A DNA stretch of 64,000 bases from FEN-1088 sp031407985 (GTDB taxonomy: Bacteria; Myxococcota_A; Polyangia; Fen-1088): contig JANOJB010000060.1 of the NCBI GenBank assembly GCA_031407985.1, positions 8,944-72,943 of the forward strand. Reading direction: 5' to 3'. A program made the position numbers and the translations under genes. Positions 53,259-63,997 of the stretch are shown in pieces. Numbering within the stretch: the first letter of the stretch is position 1; every line of letters starts with the position of its first letter. The notes beneath the pieces are model-generated. The model worked only from the letters and a program-made list of their open reading frames with translations, made no database searches and had not been told where the DNA came from.

Positions 53259-54077
53259 ATGGCCCGGGTGATAGCCGTTGCGAATCAGAAAGGGGGCGTG
53301 GGTAAGACCACGACAGCGGTGAACCTTGCGGCGTCGCTGGCCACGGCCGAAAAACGGGTCCTGGTGGTGGACATGGATCCCCAGGGCAACGCCAGTTCGG
53401 GCCTTGGCTTTTCACGGGGTACCGCCAGCGAGGGGAGCATCTACGATGTTCTGCTGGGCGAGCAGCCCATCGCGGCGGTTATTCGAAAGACTGACCTTCC
53501 GCACCTGGATCTGGTTCCGTCGACCGCCGATCTGGCGGGCGGCGAGATTGAACTGGTCGCATTGGAAGGGCGCGAAACGCGGCTACGCGGCCCGATTGAC
53601 GCTGTACGCGATCGCTACGACTTCATCCTGATCGATACCCCACCGTCGCTGGGATTGTTGACCTTGAATGCGCTATGCGCGGCGGATGGGGTACTGGTCC
53701 CGTTGCAGTGTGAATATTATGCTCTTGAGGGTTTGTCGGATTTGCGTTCGACGGTCGAACTGGTCGGGCGATCGCTGAACCCGGGATTGGGAATCGACGG
53801 TATCGTCCTGTGCATGGTGGACAGCCGCCAAAACCTGACCGAACAGGTGGCCAGCGAGGTGCGCACGCATTTCGCCGGCAAGGTCTACGCGACCACCGTG
53901 CCCCGAAACGTACGCCTTTCCGAGGCCCCGTCGTTCGGAAAGCCCGCGCTGCTTTACGACGTGAGTTCCAAAGGAGCGCGCAGCTACCTGGACCTGGCGC
54001 GGGAATTTCTGGCCCGCGAGGCCACCCGACTTTCCGACAGGACCGCTTTGCAGCCGCCGCCGGGAGCGTCCACATGA
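53259..54077 (+). CDS. parA: Chromosome-partitioning ATPase ParA/Soj
   Basis: 272 residues from ATG 53259. Deviant Walker A VANQKGGVGKTTTAVNLA is at residues 7-24, DMDPQGNAS follows, and Walker B IDTPPSLGLLT with the ParA tail (RNVRLSEAPSFG) are present. ParA is a MinD-like ATPase that positions origin-ParB complexes. Its stop overlaps the parB start (ATGA). The adjacent genes usual near an origin (rsmG, mnmG, dnaA) are not seen in this window. Confidence 0.96.
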   Translation: MARVIAVANQKGGVGKTTTAVNLAASLATAEKRVLVVDMDPQGNASSGLGFSRGTASEGSIYDVLLGEQPIAAVIRKTDLPHLDLVPSTADLAGGEIELVALEGRETRLRGPIDAVRDRYDFILIDTPPSLGLLTLNALCAADGVLVPLQCEYYALEGLSDLRSTVELVGRSLNPGLGIDGIVLCMVDSRQNLTEQVASEVRTHFAGKVYATTVPRNVRLSEAPSFGKPALLYDVSSKGARSYLDLAREFLAREATRLSDRTALQPPPGAST

Positions 54078-55117
54078 GTATCAAGCGCCGCGCATTGGGC
54101 CGCGGGTTGGCCGCGCTGATTCCCGCCGCCGCGGGTCCGACCTCCGCCTCTGAAACGCTGCCGGGGGACGCGACCGAGGCATCCCCTTCGCGAGCAGCCT
54201 CCACTCCGATGGGGGGTCGGCCGTTGGGTGAGGCGCGGGAGGGATTGCGCGTGGTTGGCATCGAGGAGGTTCACCCTGCCCGGTCGCAACCCCGGAAGAC
54301 CTTCGACGACGCGAAGTTGGACGAACTGGCGGCATCGATTCGCACGCAAGGGCTGATCCAGCCTTTGGTCGTGCGTGTACGCGAGACCGGCGGCTACGAG
54401 ATCATCGCCGGCGAACGCCGCTGGCGCGCGGCCCAACGCGCGGGCCTGCACACGATATCGATCGTCGTGCGCGAAATCGCGAATGCCCGTGCGTTCGAAC
54501 TGGCGATGGTTGAGAACCTGCAACGCGAGGATCTGAATCCCATCGAGGAAGCCGAGGGCTTCGACCGACTGATTCGCGAATTCGGGTACACCCAGGAATC
54601 CCTGGCGGCGCGCGTCGGCAAGGATCGGACGACCGTAACCAACGCCATTCGCCTGCTGAAACTGCCCGCGGGCGTGCGCTCTCTGGTGATTGCCGGCCGC
54701 CTGTCAATGGGACATGCCCGGGCCATTCTGGGACTCGAATCATTGACGGCGACCCCGTCATCGCCGGGAGAGTCAACAAGATCGTCGGAAGGATCGGCGC
54801 CAGGATTGCCGACCGGATTGACCACGGACATCAGAGACCGGATGGAGCGACTTGGCCGTGTGGCCGCGACGCGCGACATGTCCGTACGTCAGGTCGAGGC
54901 GTTGGTGCGTCGCGAAAAATCCGGTGCGATAGGGACACCGGCCCCGGCTGAGCCCGCGAACTCCACCGTCTCGGGGCGCGATCTGGCGACCCGGCTGTCG
55001 CGGGCGTTGGGAACACGGGTCCGCGTGGTGGAATCCGGCGCGGGGCGTGGATACATTGAGGTCCACTATGCCTCGCTTGATCAGCTTGACGGCCTGCTCG
55101 CGAAGATACTGACATGA
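54074..55117 (+). CDS. parB: Chromosome-partitioning protein ParB/Spo0J
   Basis: 347 residues. N-terminal RALGRGLAALIP (ParA-binding Arg finger region), then HPARSQPRKTFDDAKLDELA, the CTP-binding GERRWRAAQRAG motif, the HTH region (LAARVGKDRTTVTNAIRLL) and SMGHARAIL. A Ser/Gly/Pro/Thr insert of about 35 residues (roughly 225-260) precedes the C-terminal dimerisation part, making the protein longer than the usual ~290. ParB binds parS and slides as a CTP-gated clamp. Its stop overlaps the start of a PilZ/receiver gene (ATGA). Confidence 0.95.
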   Translation: MSIKRRALGRGLAALIPAAAGPTSASETLPGDATEASPSRAASTPMGGRPLGEAREGLRVVGIEEVHPARSQPRKTFDDAKLDELAASIRTQGLIQPLVVRVRETGGYEIIAGERRWRAAQRAGLHTISIVVREIANARAFELAMVENLQREDLNPIEEAEGFDRLIREFGYTQESLAARVGKDRTTVTNAIRLLKLPAGVRSLVIAGRLSMGHARAILGLESLTATPSSPGESTRSSEGSAPGLPTGLTTDIRDRMERLGRVAATRDMSVRQVEALVRREKSGAIGTPAPAEPANSTVSGRDLATRLSRALGTRVRVVESGAGRGYIEVHYASLDQLDGLLAKILT

Positions 55118-55893
55118 CCGGGGAACATCTCCTGCGTCCTGCCGAGGCCCCGTCCCGTGCGCGCGCGGAATCAAGAGCGTCGCTGGAACTCAGGTACCGA
55201 TCCGTGGGCGCATTCCTTTGCGCTTATTCCTCCCGCTTGTCGCGCGGCGAGCTGTTCCTTGAGGCCGAGAAACCCCTGTCGCCAGGAACTCGAACCACCC
55301 TGCGCCTGTTGGTACCGGGAGCCGCGCCGCTGGATGTCGAGGGAGTCGTCTCGTGGAACCGCATCATCGGCATCGGCCCCGGCCAGCCCTCCGGTATGGG
55401 AATCGCACTTTCGTCGTCTATTGAGGCCCATGGGTCGATCATCGACGAGCTTGCTGGTCGCTACGCAAGAATACGCATCCTGGTCGTTGGAGCCGCGCCC
55501 ACTTCCCGCGCGGTCACCAGTCGCTATCTGCGATCGATCCTCGCCTGCGACGTGATTGAGGTAGTGCCACAACCGGCGGGCCCCGGGGCGTCCCCCGACG
55601 CGGGCTCCGGGCTTGGAGCAGAGATCGACAAGGAAATCGCCGTCGGCCTCGACCTTTGCACCATCGACCTGGATTCCGATCGGGTGGCGGGCGAAACCAT
55701 CATTCGACGGATGAAGACAGGCAACGCGACATCCGATCTGCCGATCATCGCGATGGCGCAGTTTGAACGGGAACGTGCCAGTGCCGCGGCCCTGGGTGCG
55801 GACGAGGTTCTGACGACTCCCCCGTTGTTTTCCGAACTGAAGACCGCCGTGATTCACACGTTGTCGCAGCCCAGCGTCTGGGTGATCCGCTAG
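55114..55893 (+). CDS. PilZ domain fused to a degenerate receiver, coupled to parB
   Basis: 259 residues. Residues about 20-112 resemble a PilZ-type beta-barrel of the TIGR02266 kind (LELRYRSVGAF, SRGELFLEAEKPLSPGTRT, VEGVVSWNR, GMGIAL); the canonical RxxxR is not obvious, so c-di-GMP binding is uncertain. Residues about 119-255 have a receiver fold (RILVVGAAPTSRAV, LCTIDLDSDR, TTPPLFSELK). The phosphoacceptor-like Asp is present, but the acidic pocket pair is absent and the conserved Lys is Thr, so normal phosphorylation is doubtful. The start overlaps the parB stop, so it is cotranslated with parAB. Confidence 0.75.
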   Translation: MTGEHLLRPAEAPSRARAESRASLELRYRSVGAFLCAYSSRLSRGELFLEAEKPLSPGTRTTLRLLVPGAAPLDVEGVVSWNRIIGIGPGQPSGMGIALSSSIEAHGSIIDELAGRYARIRILVVGAAPTSRAVTSRYLRSILACDVIEVVPQPAGPGASPDAGSGLGAEIDKEIAVGLDLCTIDLDSDRVAGETIIRRMKTGNATSDLPIIAMAQFERERASAAALGADEVLTTPPLFSELKTAVIHTLSQPSVWVIR

Positions 55894-55899
55894 CCCCAA

Positions 55900-56745
55900 T
55901 TACAAACGGCGGGCGGACGCCAGTGTGTTCGAAAGCAGCATAGCGATCGTCATCGGCCCCACCCCACCTGGAACCGGGGTGATGGCCCGGGCGCGCAGCG
56001 CGGCCGCGGCAAACTCCACATCGCCCACCAGTTTGCCGTCATCTCCGCGGTTCATCCCCACGTCGATGACCGTGGCGCCTGGTTTGATCCAGGCACCTTT
56101 GACCATTTGCGCTCGCCCGATCGCGGCGACAACAACGTCCGCCCGGCCCACCTTTTCAGGCAGATCTCGTGACCGCGAGTGGCAGATCGTCACCGTGGCG
56201 TCGGCCGATATCAGCAGCGCCGCCATCGGCTTGCCCACAATGTTCGACCGCCCGATGACAACCACGTCGGCCCCCGCAAGCGGCGTATGTGACTCATCGA
56301 GTAGGCGCATGACCCCCAACGGCGTACAAGCTACGAAGCGTGGCTCGCCCATCAACAAACGTCCCAGGTTGTCGGGATGAAACCCGTCGACATCTTTTTC
56401 GGGATCGATGGCCAACAAAATCCTGCGCGCATCAATCCCGGGGGGGAGCGGCAACTGGACCAGAATACCGTGAACCTCCGGATCGCGGTTCAATTGCTCG
56501 ACCAGCGCCAGGAGGTTCTTCTCGGTCACGGTCGCGGGCAAACGGTGATCGAAGGTGCGAAAACCGACTTCGGCGCAGGCGGCGGTCTTGTTTCGCACGT
56601 AGACCTGCGAAGCCGCATTGTCCCCGGCCAGGACAACCGCCAGGCCCGGACGAATACCACGGGTTCCCAACTGGGCCACCTCTGCCGTCAAATCGGCGCG
56701 AATCCGTGCCGCGATCTGCTTCCCGTCGATGATTTCGGCCGCCAT
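55900..56745 (-). CDS. folD: Methylenetetrahydrofolate dehydrogenase/cyclohydrolase
   Basis: 281 residues from ATG 56745. AAEIIDGKQIAARIRADL opens the protein; SQVYVRNKTAACAEVGF carries the catalytic Lys, VQLPLPPGID, KDVDGFHPDN, VVIGRSNIVGKP (NADP site) and PVPGGVGPMTIAMLL follow. FolD interconverts methylene-, methenyl- and formyl-tetrahydrofolate for one-carbon metabolism. The frame is open to 57207, but that extension is antisense to the propeller gene and Thr/Gly-rich, so it is rejected. It converges on the PilZ/receiver gene with a six-base gap. Confidence 0.97.
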   Translation of the reverse strand: MAAEIIDGKQIAARIRADLTAEVAQLGTRGIRPGLAVVLAGDNAASQVYVRNKTAACAEVGFRTFDHRLPATVTEKNLLALVEQLNRDPEVHGILVQLPLPPGIDARRILLAIDPEKDVDGFHPDNLGRLLMGEPRFVACTPLGVMRLLDESHTPLAGADVVVIGRSNIVGKPMAALLISADATVTICHSRSRDLPEKVGRADVVVAAIGRAQMVKGAWIKPGATVIDVGMNRGDDGKLVGDVEFAAAALRARAITPVPGGVGPMTIAMLLSNTLASARRL

Positions 56746-56824
56746 CCGTCTCGATATATCACGAGGCGCCCGATGCACGCGGAGATGGCCGCAACAGATC
56801 TTGCCGGTTGCCGATGCCTCGGTC

Positions 56825-58498
56825 GTGCTCGTCCAAAAACCCAACATTCCTACCATCGTCACGATCCTGACCACCTCGATGCTGGCCCTTCCATTTGCTC
56901 CTTCCACGTCGGCCGTTGCGGCGGTTCCAGACGTTGCGGACGTTGCTGCCGCGGGCCCCGCGCCGGGCGTTCCAGCCGCTGCACCCGCGCCAGGCGTTTC
57001 AGCCGGTTCACATGGGCCAGGCGTTTCAAGCGTTCCCGTCACTGTGAGCGCCCCGGTTGGTCGGGCCATGGTCGTCGTGCCGTTCCCGGCATCAATGCAG
57101 GTTCTGGCCGCGTCCCATGTCGGCATCGTGTCCTTGGTGGACGGTGTGCCGCGGGTGTTCGACCAACTTGGACGGCCGGTTCGAACCATCCCACCCCCCT
57201 CCCACACACACGAACGGGGACAGGCTCGGGCCGTCGGGCTCTCCGGGCCATCAGCGCCCCTTGTGCTGCCCGGTACGACCGCCGATTCAGGTTGGGTAGT
57301 GCCGTACGATCCAGACGACGTCGACTACCGAGACGACCCGCGTTTGGCCGATGAGGTTGGCGCGACCCGCAGATCTCGATCCCAAGATCGAAGCAAATCC
57401 GCCCCCGCGTCTGCTCCGGTGCGTGGTTTGGTCGTCGCGGGGGGCGGATACGCATGGATGGTCCGCGCTGACGGTCTGTGGAGGATTGATCTGGAGAATG
57501 GCGCCGCCGCTCGCGCGCTTGCTTCGACAGGCAACGGCATGCGCGCGGTGGCCGTCAGCCCTGACGGGGGCACGGTGGCCGCTGTCAACGCCACCGAACT
57601 GCTGCGATCGCGGGACGGCGGCACCACGTTCGATGTCCTAGGTTCGATCCCGACGGCCCCCGCGGCGGTCGCGGCCACGCGGACGGGCAACCTGTTCATT
57701 GTTGATCACTATGGCGTTCGCATGGTCCGCTCTGATCGCATCGAGATGGAACGCGTCGAGCTTCCAGGGGCACGCGACGTGGCCCCGTGTGCGGATGAAG
57801 CGATCGTCTTGGCGAACGGCGCGGTGTACACGATCTCGGATGCATCGATCTCGTTGCCGGTGAGGCCGATAGCAACCGCTCCGCCCGGCGCGGACCGGAT
57901 TGCATGCCCACCGGCCGGTTCGCCGTGGTTCGCCTGGGGATTCGGACTGTGGACCAGCAACGATCGCGGGCGGTCATGGACGCCCCGGTCCGACCTTCCA
58001 TCCGTGCCGATTCTGGACGTTGCGGTGACCAGCTTCACCGTCTGGATCGCGACCACTTCCGGCCTTGTCGGCCTGCCAATCGCTGGCTCGACGACGACGT
58101 TGGATCAATCGGCCGGGCACCGGCATTCATCATCGCCAACGTCGGCACCACCACCACCGCAAGGATTCGCGGACGCGACGTCCTTGCCGCTGCCTCGGCA
58201 GTGGTGGCGCACCGCCCTACCTCGAATCGACGTGTCTGTCACAAGCAGTCACGCGACCAGCACATCCGGTCAAACGACCGCGCGACGGGAGTTCTGCGCC
58301 TGGATTGTGGCGACGTTCACTCTTGATCGGCGCCAGCCCATCCCGCATCCGTCTGACGACGCCCGGGAGAACTCTCAGCGACGGGCCGTCCGCGAACAGA
58401 CACGGGCCCTCCTGGCGGCCACCCCTTTCGTCCCGAACGATCCGCTCGCCGACGAGGAGCGGCGAGAGCTGGCCCGAATCCTAGAGGAGAAACCATGA
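56825..58498 (+). CDS. Exported beta-propeller with BNR/Asp-box repeats
   Basis: 557 residues from GTG 56825, chosen to begin a signal peptide (IPTIVTILTTSMLALPFAP). A Pro/Ala/Val linker of about 70 residues follows, then at about 190-420 a propeller-like domain with Asp-box motifs SRDGGTTFDVLG and SNDRGRSWTPRS, as found in sialidases and photosystem-assembly-like proteins. The C-terminal part is Ser/Thr/Pro-rich and then helical (RELARILEEK). Its stop overlaps the next gene's start (ATGA). No glycosidase residues can be recognised, so I claim only the fold. Confidence 0.7.
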   Translation: MLVQKPNIPTIVTILTTSMLALPFAPSTSAVAAVPDVADVAAAGPAPGVPAAAPAPGVSAGSHGPGVSSVPVTVSAPVGRAMVVVPFPASMQVLAASHVGIVSLVDGVPRVFDQLGRPVRTIPPPSHTHERGQARAVGLSGPSAPLVLPGTTADSGWVVPYDPDDVDYRDDPRLADEVGATRRSRSQDRSKSAPASAPVRGLVVAGGGYAWMVRADGLWRIDLENGAAARALASTGNGMRAVAVSPDGGTVAAVNATELLRSRDGGTTFDVLGSIPTAPAAVAATRTGNLFIVDHYGVRMVRSDRIEMERVELPGARDVAPCADEAIVLANGAVYTISDASISLPVRPIATAPPGADRIACPPAGSPWFAWGFGLWTSNDRGRSWTPRSDLPSVPILDVAVTSFTVWIATTSGLVGLPIAGSTTTLDQSAGHRHSSSPTSAPPPPQGFADATSLPLPRQWWRTALPRIDVSVTSSHATSTSGQTTARREFCAWIVATFTLDRRQPIPHPSDDARENSQRRAVREQTRALLAATPFVPNDPLADEERRELARILEEKP

Positions 58499-59193
58499 CC
58501 ACCGTCTTTCCCTGTAAGCGATCGATTGTATTGTTGGCTGGCCTTCTGGCGATATCAGCACCGCTGCAAAGTCATGCCAACGAGGCTGAATCGCCTGCCC
58601 CCATCCACGTTCCACCTGCCGGCAGCGCCGCTTCGGCGCACGCCCCCCGCATCGCAGACACCCCGGTCGATGTGATCTGCAAAGCGGCGGTGGCAATGGC
58701 CCTGGCCGATCCGGAACGGGCACGCGGGTTTGTGAAACGCGCGCGCTTGGCGGGGTGGCTCCCCGAGGTTTCCTTCCGCGTTTATCGCCGGTTCGCCCGA
58801 ACCGAGGGTCTGTCCTTCGACGACCCAGGCACGGGGACGGGAACGGTTGCCCCCGTGGACATCAGCGCCATCGATGACGTCAGATACGAGTGGCGGGCAA
58901 CGTGGGACCTGTCTAGGATGGTATTCAATCCCGACGAATTGCAGGCGCATCACGAGGCCCTTCGCATGTCAGACGTCAGACGCGACATTCAGTCTTTGGT
59001 CATCCGCCTCTACTTTGAGCGGCGCCGCCTCGTGTCCGAGGAACGGCGGACGGGCGTCCCCGTGACCGACCTGGCCGGCGGCGAACGACGCTTCCTGCGG
59101 ATTTCGGAAATTGAGGCGCAGCTTGACGCTTTGTCCGACGGGTCCTTCTCGCAGGGGTCATCCACGCGACCCGAGGCGGCGCAAGCACCGTGA
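58495..59193 (+). CDS. Exported helical protein of unknown function, coupled to PilZ genes
   Basis: 232 residues. Signal peptide of about 28 residues ending SHA. The mature part is mostly helical, with a well-formed core: WLPEVSFRVYRRFART, then VRYEWRATWDLSRMVFNPDEL, then VIRLYFERRRLVSEERR. The pattern looks like a conserved family, but I cannot name one. Its ATG overlaps the propeller's stop and its stop overlaps the next gene's GTG start, so these genes are cotranslated. Location outside the cytoplasm is inferred from the signal. Confidence 0.68.
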   Translation: MTTVFPCKRSIVLLAGLLAISAPLQSHANEAESPAPIHVPPAGSAASAHAPRIADTPVDVICKAAVAMALADPERARGFVKRARLAGWLPEVSFRVYRRFARTEGLSFDDPGTGTGTVAPVDISAIDDVRYEWRATWDLSRMVFNPDELQAHHEALRMSDVRRDIQSLVIRLYFERRRLVSEERRTGVPVTDLAGGERRFLRISEIEAQLDALSDGSFSQGSSTRPEAAQAP

Positions 59194-59618
59194 GGGCGCG
59201 TCGCGACTCGCGACGCGAGCAGCGTCGGTCGGTCGAGGTCAATGCGACGATTTCGGTCGCCGGCCGGAACGTGGTCGCGCGCACCCGCGACATGTCGCGC
59301 TCGGGCATCTGCCTGGTCACCGAAACCGAAATTCCCCGGGACACGGAGCTACAGATCAAGCTGGTCCTTTCGCTAGGCACCGACACGATGTCCGAGCCCC
59401 TGCTGGTCACCGGGCGATCCATCTGGTGTACGCCCATGTTCGGCAAGTATCAGATCGGCGCCATGTTTGTGCAGTTGGACGCGGAACGACACCGCTTCCT
59501 GGATCTCTTCATGCGTTTTGTCGATGGAGACGTCAATCCCGTCGGCCACGAACCCGCATCCGACATTCCCGAACGCAAGGAGCGTCTGGAAGACAAGGAC
59601 GATCCGTTCCGCCCCTAG
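59190..59618 (+). CDS. PilZ domain protein
   Basis: 142 residues from GTG 59190. The PilZ c-di-GMP motifs are present: basic RREQRRSVEV near residue 8 (RxxxR type) and DMSRSGICL (D/NxSxxG) near residue 35, with the barrel strand SIWCTPMFGKYQIGAMF. It has no other domain and is a likely cytoplasmic c-di-GMP receptor. It starts in a GTGA overlap with an exported-protein gene and lies 39 bases before a second PilZ gene. Confidence 0.87.
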   Translation: MRARRDSRREQRRSVEVNATISVAGRNVVARTRDMSRSGICLVTETEIPRDTELQIKLVLSLGTDTMSEPLLVTGRSIWCTPMFGKYQIGAMFVQLDAERHRFLDLFMRFVDGDVNPVGHEPASDIPERKERLEDKDDPFRP

Positions 59619-59657
59619 CGCCGCCACCCCTGAACCGGCCGACGCCCAGGAGATCCC

Positions 59658-60041
59658 ATGACAACAGCCGCAACCCCACGTCCGCAAGATCGACGACGGC
59701 AGTACACGCGGGTCCTCTTGCGGATGTCCGCCGAAATTCACCTCGGGGACACGTCGTTCACCGCCACGACTCGGGATCTCTCGGAGGGCGGTTGTGGACT
59801 GGAGCTCAAGCAGCTGTTGCCCGAAGGCGCCGAAATCACCCTCGGTCTGTTCTTGGTCGTGGATGATGTCGAAGAGGAAAGAAACCCTCCCCTGTGGGTC
59901 AAGGGACGGATCGCCTGGGCAGGGGAACTCGACGAAGGCGGATTCATCGCTGGCATTCGTTTCGAAGTGATCACCGAGCAGCAGAAGAAATGGATCGGCC
60001 AGGTTCTGTCGCACCTGACCCCGGGATCGCCCCTGCGCTAG
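59658..60041 (+). CDS. PilZ domain protein, second copy
   Basis: 127 residues. Motifs RRRQYTRVLLR (near residue 12) and DLSEGGCGLEL (near 40) fit a PilZ domain, with the terminal strand GFIAGIRFEV and a helical end (QQKKWIGQVLSHL). The last helix may mediate partner contacts. Together with the previous PilZ gene and the two exported proteins it forms a compact plus-strand run from 56825. It converges on the FAD oxidoreductase gene with a seven-base gap. Confidence 0.85.
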   Translation: MTTAATPRPQDRRRQYTRVLLRMSAEIHLGDTSFTATTRDLSEGGCGLELKQLLPEGAEITLGLFLVVDDVEEERNPPLWVKGRIAWAGELDEGGFIAGIRFEVITEQQKKWIGQVLSHLTPGSPLR

Positions 60042-60048
60042 TTGGACT

Positions 60049-61594
60049 TCAAGCGCCCGCGATGACCTGTTCGGCGACGCGCAAACCATCCAATGCCGCG
60101 CTGACGATCCCTCCCGCGTAGCCGGCCCCTTCACCCGCGGGAAACAGCCCCGACGCTCCGGGTGATTCCAGGGTCACGTCGTCCCGCACCAGGCGAACGG
60201 GAGAGCTGGTTCGCGTCTCCGCCGCAATCAGTAGCGCGTCGGGATGCAGAAAACGCCGCATCTTTTGCCCCACCCCGCGCAGACCTTCGCGCAGCGCCTG
60301 AACCACGAAAGGCGGAAACACATCGTCCATCGATGCCGCACACAAACCGGGTCTGTAGCTCGACTGGCCAAGCGCTGTGCTGGTCCGACCGGCCAGAAAG
60401 TCCTCAAGACGTTGTGCCGGTGCCACGAACCCGCCCCCGCCCAAGCGGAACGCCGCCTGTTCAATCTCGCGCTGAAACGTCACGCCCGCCAGGTGACCCT
60501 TGGCGTCCGGCCCGAAATCTCCCACGTCCACGGCGACCACGAAACCAGAGTTCGCGTATGGAGAGTCCCGCCTGGACAAGCTCATGCCGTTGACCACAAC
60601 CCCATCCGGTTCGGTCGCGGTGGGAACGATCCAGCCCCCGGGACACATACAGAAACTGTAGACGCCCCGATCCGCACCCCGCGACGCCAGGTCGTAGTAT
60701 GCCGGTGGCAACCCGGGATGCCCCGCCGCGGAGCCGTACTGGATCTCGTCTATCAATGCCTGCGGATGCTCGATGCGCACGCCGACCGCGAACGACTTTC
60801 GCTCCAGTGCCAGCCCCTGACTTTCTGCCCACCCATACACCGATCTTGCGGAATGTCCGACCGCCAGCACGACGACATCCGCGGCAATCTCGTCGCCACC
60901 TGGCAACTGGACCGCGCGCACACGGCCCCGGTCCAACCGAAGGCCCGTCGCTTCCGCCTCGAATCGATAGCTGACACCCAGGCCTTCGAGGTGTTCGCGC
61001 ATCGCCGTCAGAACCTTCGGAAGGCGATTGGAACCAACGTGAGGCCGGGCGTCGATCTCGACATCGCTGGGAGCTCCAAATCTGACCAGATCCGCCAGAA
61101 CTCCCGCCACGGCCCCCCTGTCCTTCGAGCGCGTGTACAGCTTGCCGTCCGAAAAAGTTCCCGCCCCTCCCTCGCCGAAACAATAGTTCGATTCTGGATT
61201 CAGCCGTCCCCGTGTCAGTTGAGCCAGATCGGCCCGTCGAGGCTGCACCGGTTTTCCACGCTCGAGAATGGTGACCGGCACCCCTACCGTCGCAAGCCGC
61301 AACGCCGCCCAAGTCCCCGCGGGGCCCGACCCCACCACCACCACCCGCTTGAGCGGCCGTCCAATCGGCCAGCCCGGCAACGGAACCACTGGCGCTTTCG
61401 CCACCTCCGGTTCGTTCTTACGAACGATCTCGCAGCGCAGGCGAAAGCCCAACGGTCTTCCCTTGCGCGCATCCAGGGACCGGCGCAACACACGCACCCC
61501 GACCGCGACGCCCGCGGGCCACCCAAGCGAGCGTTCCGCGAGACGCCCGAGGCGGTTGTCGACCTGATCGAATTCATCGATCGGGACAAACAGA

Positions 61595-61611
<17 letters not shown>
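60049..61611 (-). CDS. FAD-dependent oxidoreductase of the YhiN/BT_3330-like type
   Basis: 520 residues from ATG 61611. After a short N-terminal domain (VDLFVPIDEFDQVDNRLGR, then RRSLDARKGRPLGF) the FAD-binding Rossmann motif VVVVGSGPAGTWAALRLA is at about residues 100-117. The hallmark YCFGEGGAGTFSDGKLYTR, VLAVGHSARSVYGW and GLFPAGEGAGYAGGIVSAALDG follow. The substrate of this family is not known to me. Extending to 61845 would add an Arg/Gln tract that is only the microsatellite read in another frame. Its start overlaps the stop of the HExxH/YkgJ gene by 17 bases, so the two are coupled. Confidence 0.85.
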
Positions 61612-62872
<1,261 letters not shown>

Positions 62873-63061
62873 TTGTGTGGTGGTGTTTTGTTTGCATCAC
62901 GCGCGCGTGCCGGGAATTTGCCTGGCATGCCTTGCGCTTCTTCAAGGATCGATGCAATCTAACCGATTCCTGGCGGGAAATTCCTCGGCCCCGGCGACAG
63001 TTGGCCCGAGAGACTTCATAAAGGCCCCGCCCTTCAAGACTCGTTCCAGCGAGGTGGCGAA

Positions 63062-63997
63062 GTGTCCATGGCGACCAGTCCTTTTCTCCAAGCGATAGCG
63101 TTCTGTACTGGTGCAGCACTGCTTCCGTGCCTGGCAACTGATGCCACCGCCGGGACCAGCGGTGGCGCAACCGACGGTGTCGCAACCGTTTCAGGCGCGG
63201 CCGGCGACGGAATGGTCGCTCCCGACCGACGCGCTGCCACAAAAGCAGCCGTCGAGATCCCCGACGTGGGATGTCTGGCCCGGACCGTGTGCGCCATCAA
63301 GGACAAGATTCGCTGGCAGACGCCCGCGTGGACGACCACGCAATGTCACACGATCGCCACTGCGGTCTCCACGGCCGCGAAGCGCTACAACCTCAGCCCC
63401 TCCCTGCTGCTGGCGGTCATGATCAACGAAAGCGACCTGAACGAAAAAGCCGAGCGCGTTTCCATGCGCGCCAACAAGGTCTACGCCAAGGATGGTGGTC
63501 TGATGGCGATCCGCTGCGTGCTCGATCGACGCAATCATTGTCTCAATGGCAATGTTCGAGGCGTCAGCTGGGCGGATATCATGAATCCCACCACCAACAT
63601 TGACTTCGGTGCGCGCGAGTTGTCCTACTGGCGAAAAGGCGGGGCTGTCACCCGGACCATCGTCAAACTGAGAGATGCGAACGGTCATGTGCGTCCCGTA
63701 TTGAAGTCCGTTCCTTGTCGCCACAAGGATCACGCGTACTGGGCCCACTACAACCATGGTCCCCACTACATCGCCGAAGGCTATCCCCGACACTATCCGC
63801 ATCGCGTCGCGGTGCTCGACCACGCCGTGGCGACCGTCATGAACCTTGATGCACCGGAACTTCGCGGTGCACGCATCACGATTCACGATGCAGGCAAGCG
63901 CGAACGGACAGCCGACCGGCCTCTGGAGGCCCGGTACAAGAAGTTGTGTTCCCAGATTCAGTCGGTCGGAACCTGTTCGGCGGTCGCTCTCAACTGA
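63062..63997 (+). CDS. Exported lytic-transglycosylase-like protein
   Basis: 311 residues. GTG 63062 is preceded by GAGGTGG at 63051; ATG 63068 is the alternative. A signal peptide of about 30 residues leads to a Cys-containing linker, then an SLT-like core: helix LSPSLLLAVMINESDLN with the candidate catalytic Glu123, KVYAKDGGLMAIRC, TNIDFGARELSYW and KDHAYWAHYNHGPHYIAEGYPRHYPHRV. The order helix-Glu, then NIxxGxxxLxxW, is that of lytic transglycosylases, but similarity is limited and peptidoglycan cleavage is inference. Several Cys suggest disulfides. Confidence 0.68.
   Translation: MSMATSPFLQAIAFCTGAALLPCLATDATAGTSGGATDGVATVSGAAGDGMVAPDRRAATKAAVEIPDVGCLARTVCAIKDKIRWQTPAWTTTQCHTIATAVSTAAKRYNLSPSLLLAVMINESDLNEKAERVSMRANKVYAKDGGLMAIRCVLDRRNHCLNGNVRGVSWADIMNPTTNIDFGARELSYWRKGGAVTRTIVKLRDANGHVRPVLKSVPCRHKDHAYWAHYNHGPHYIAEGYPRHYPHRVAVLDHAVATVMNLDAPELRGARITIHDAGKRERTADRPLEARYKKLCSQIQSVGTCSAVALN

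Noticed and set aside
53115..55117. parS site near parAB
   Set aside because: I scanned for TGTTCCACGTGGAACA-like sequences; only cores such as CCACGTGG at about 27626 and 40176 occur, inside genes and too diverged to claim.
56746..57207. 154-codon N-terminal extension of folD
   Set aside because: Thr/Gly/Ala-rich, antisense to the propeller gene; FolD family starts at the ATG at 56745.
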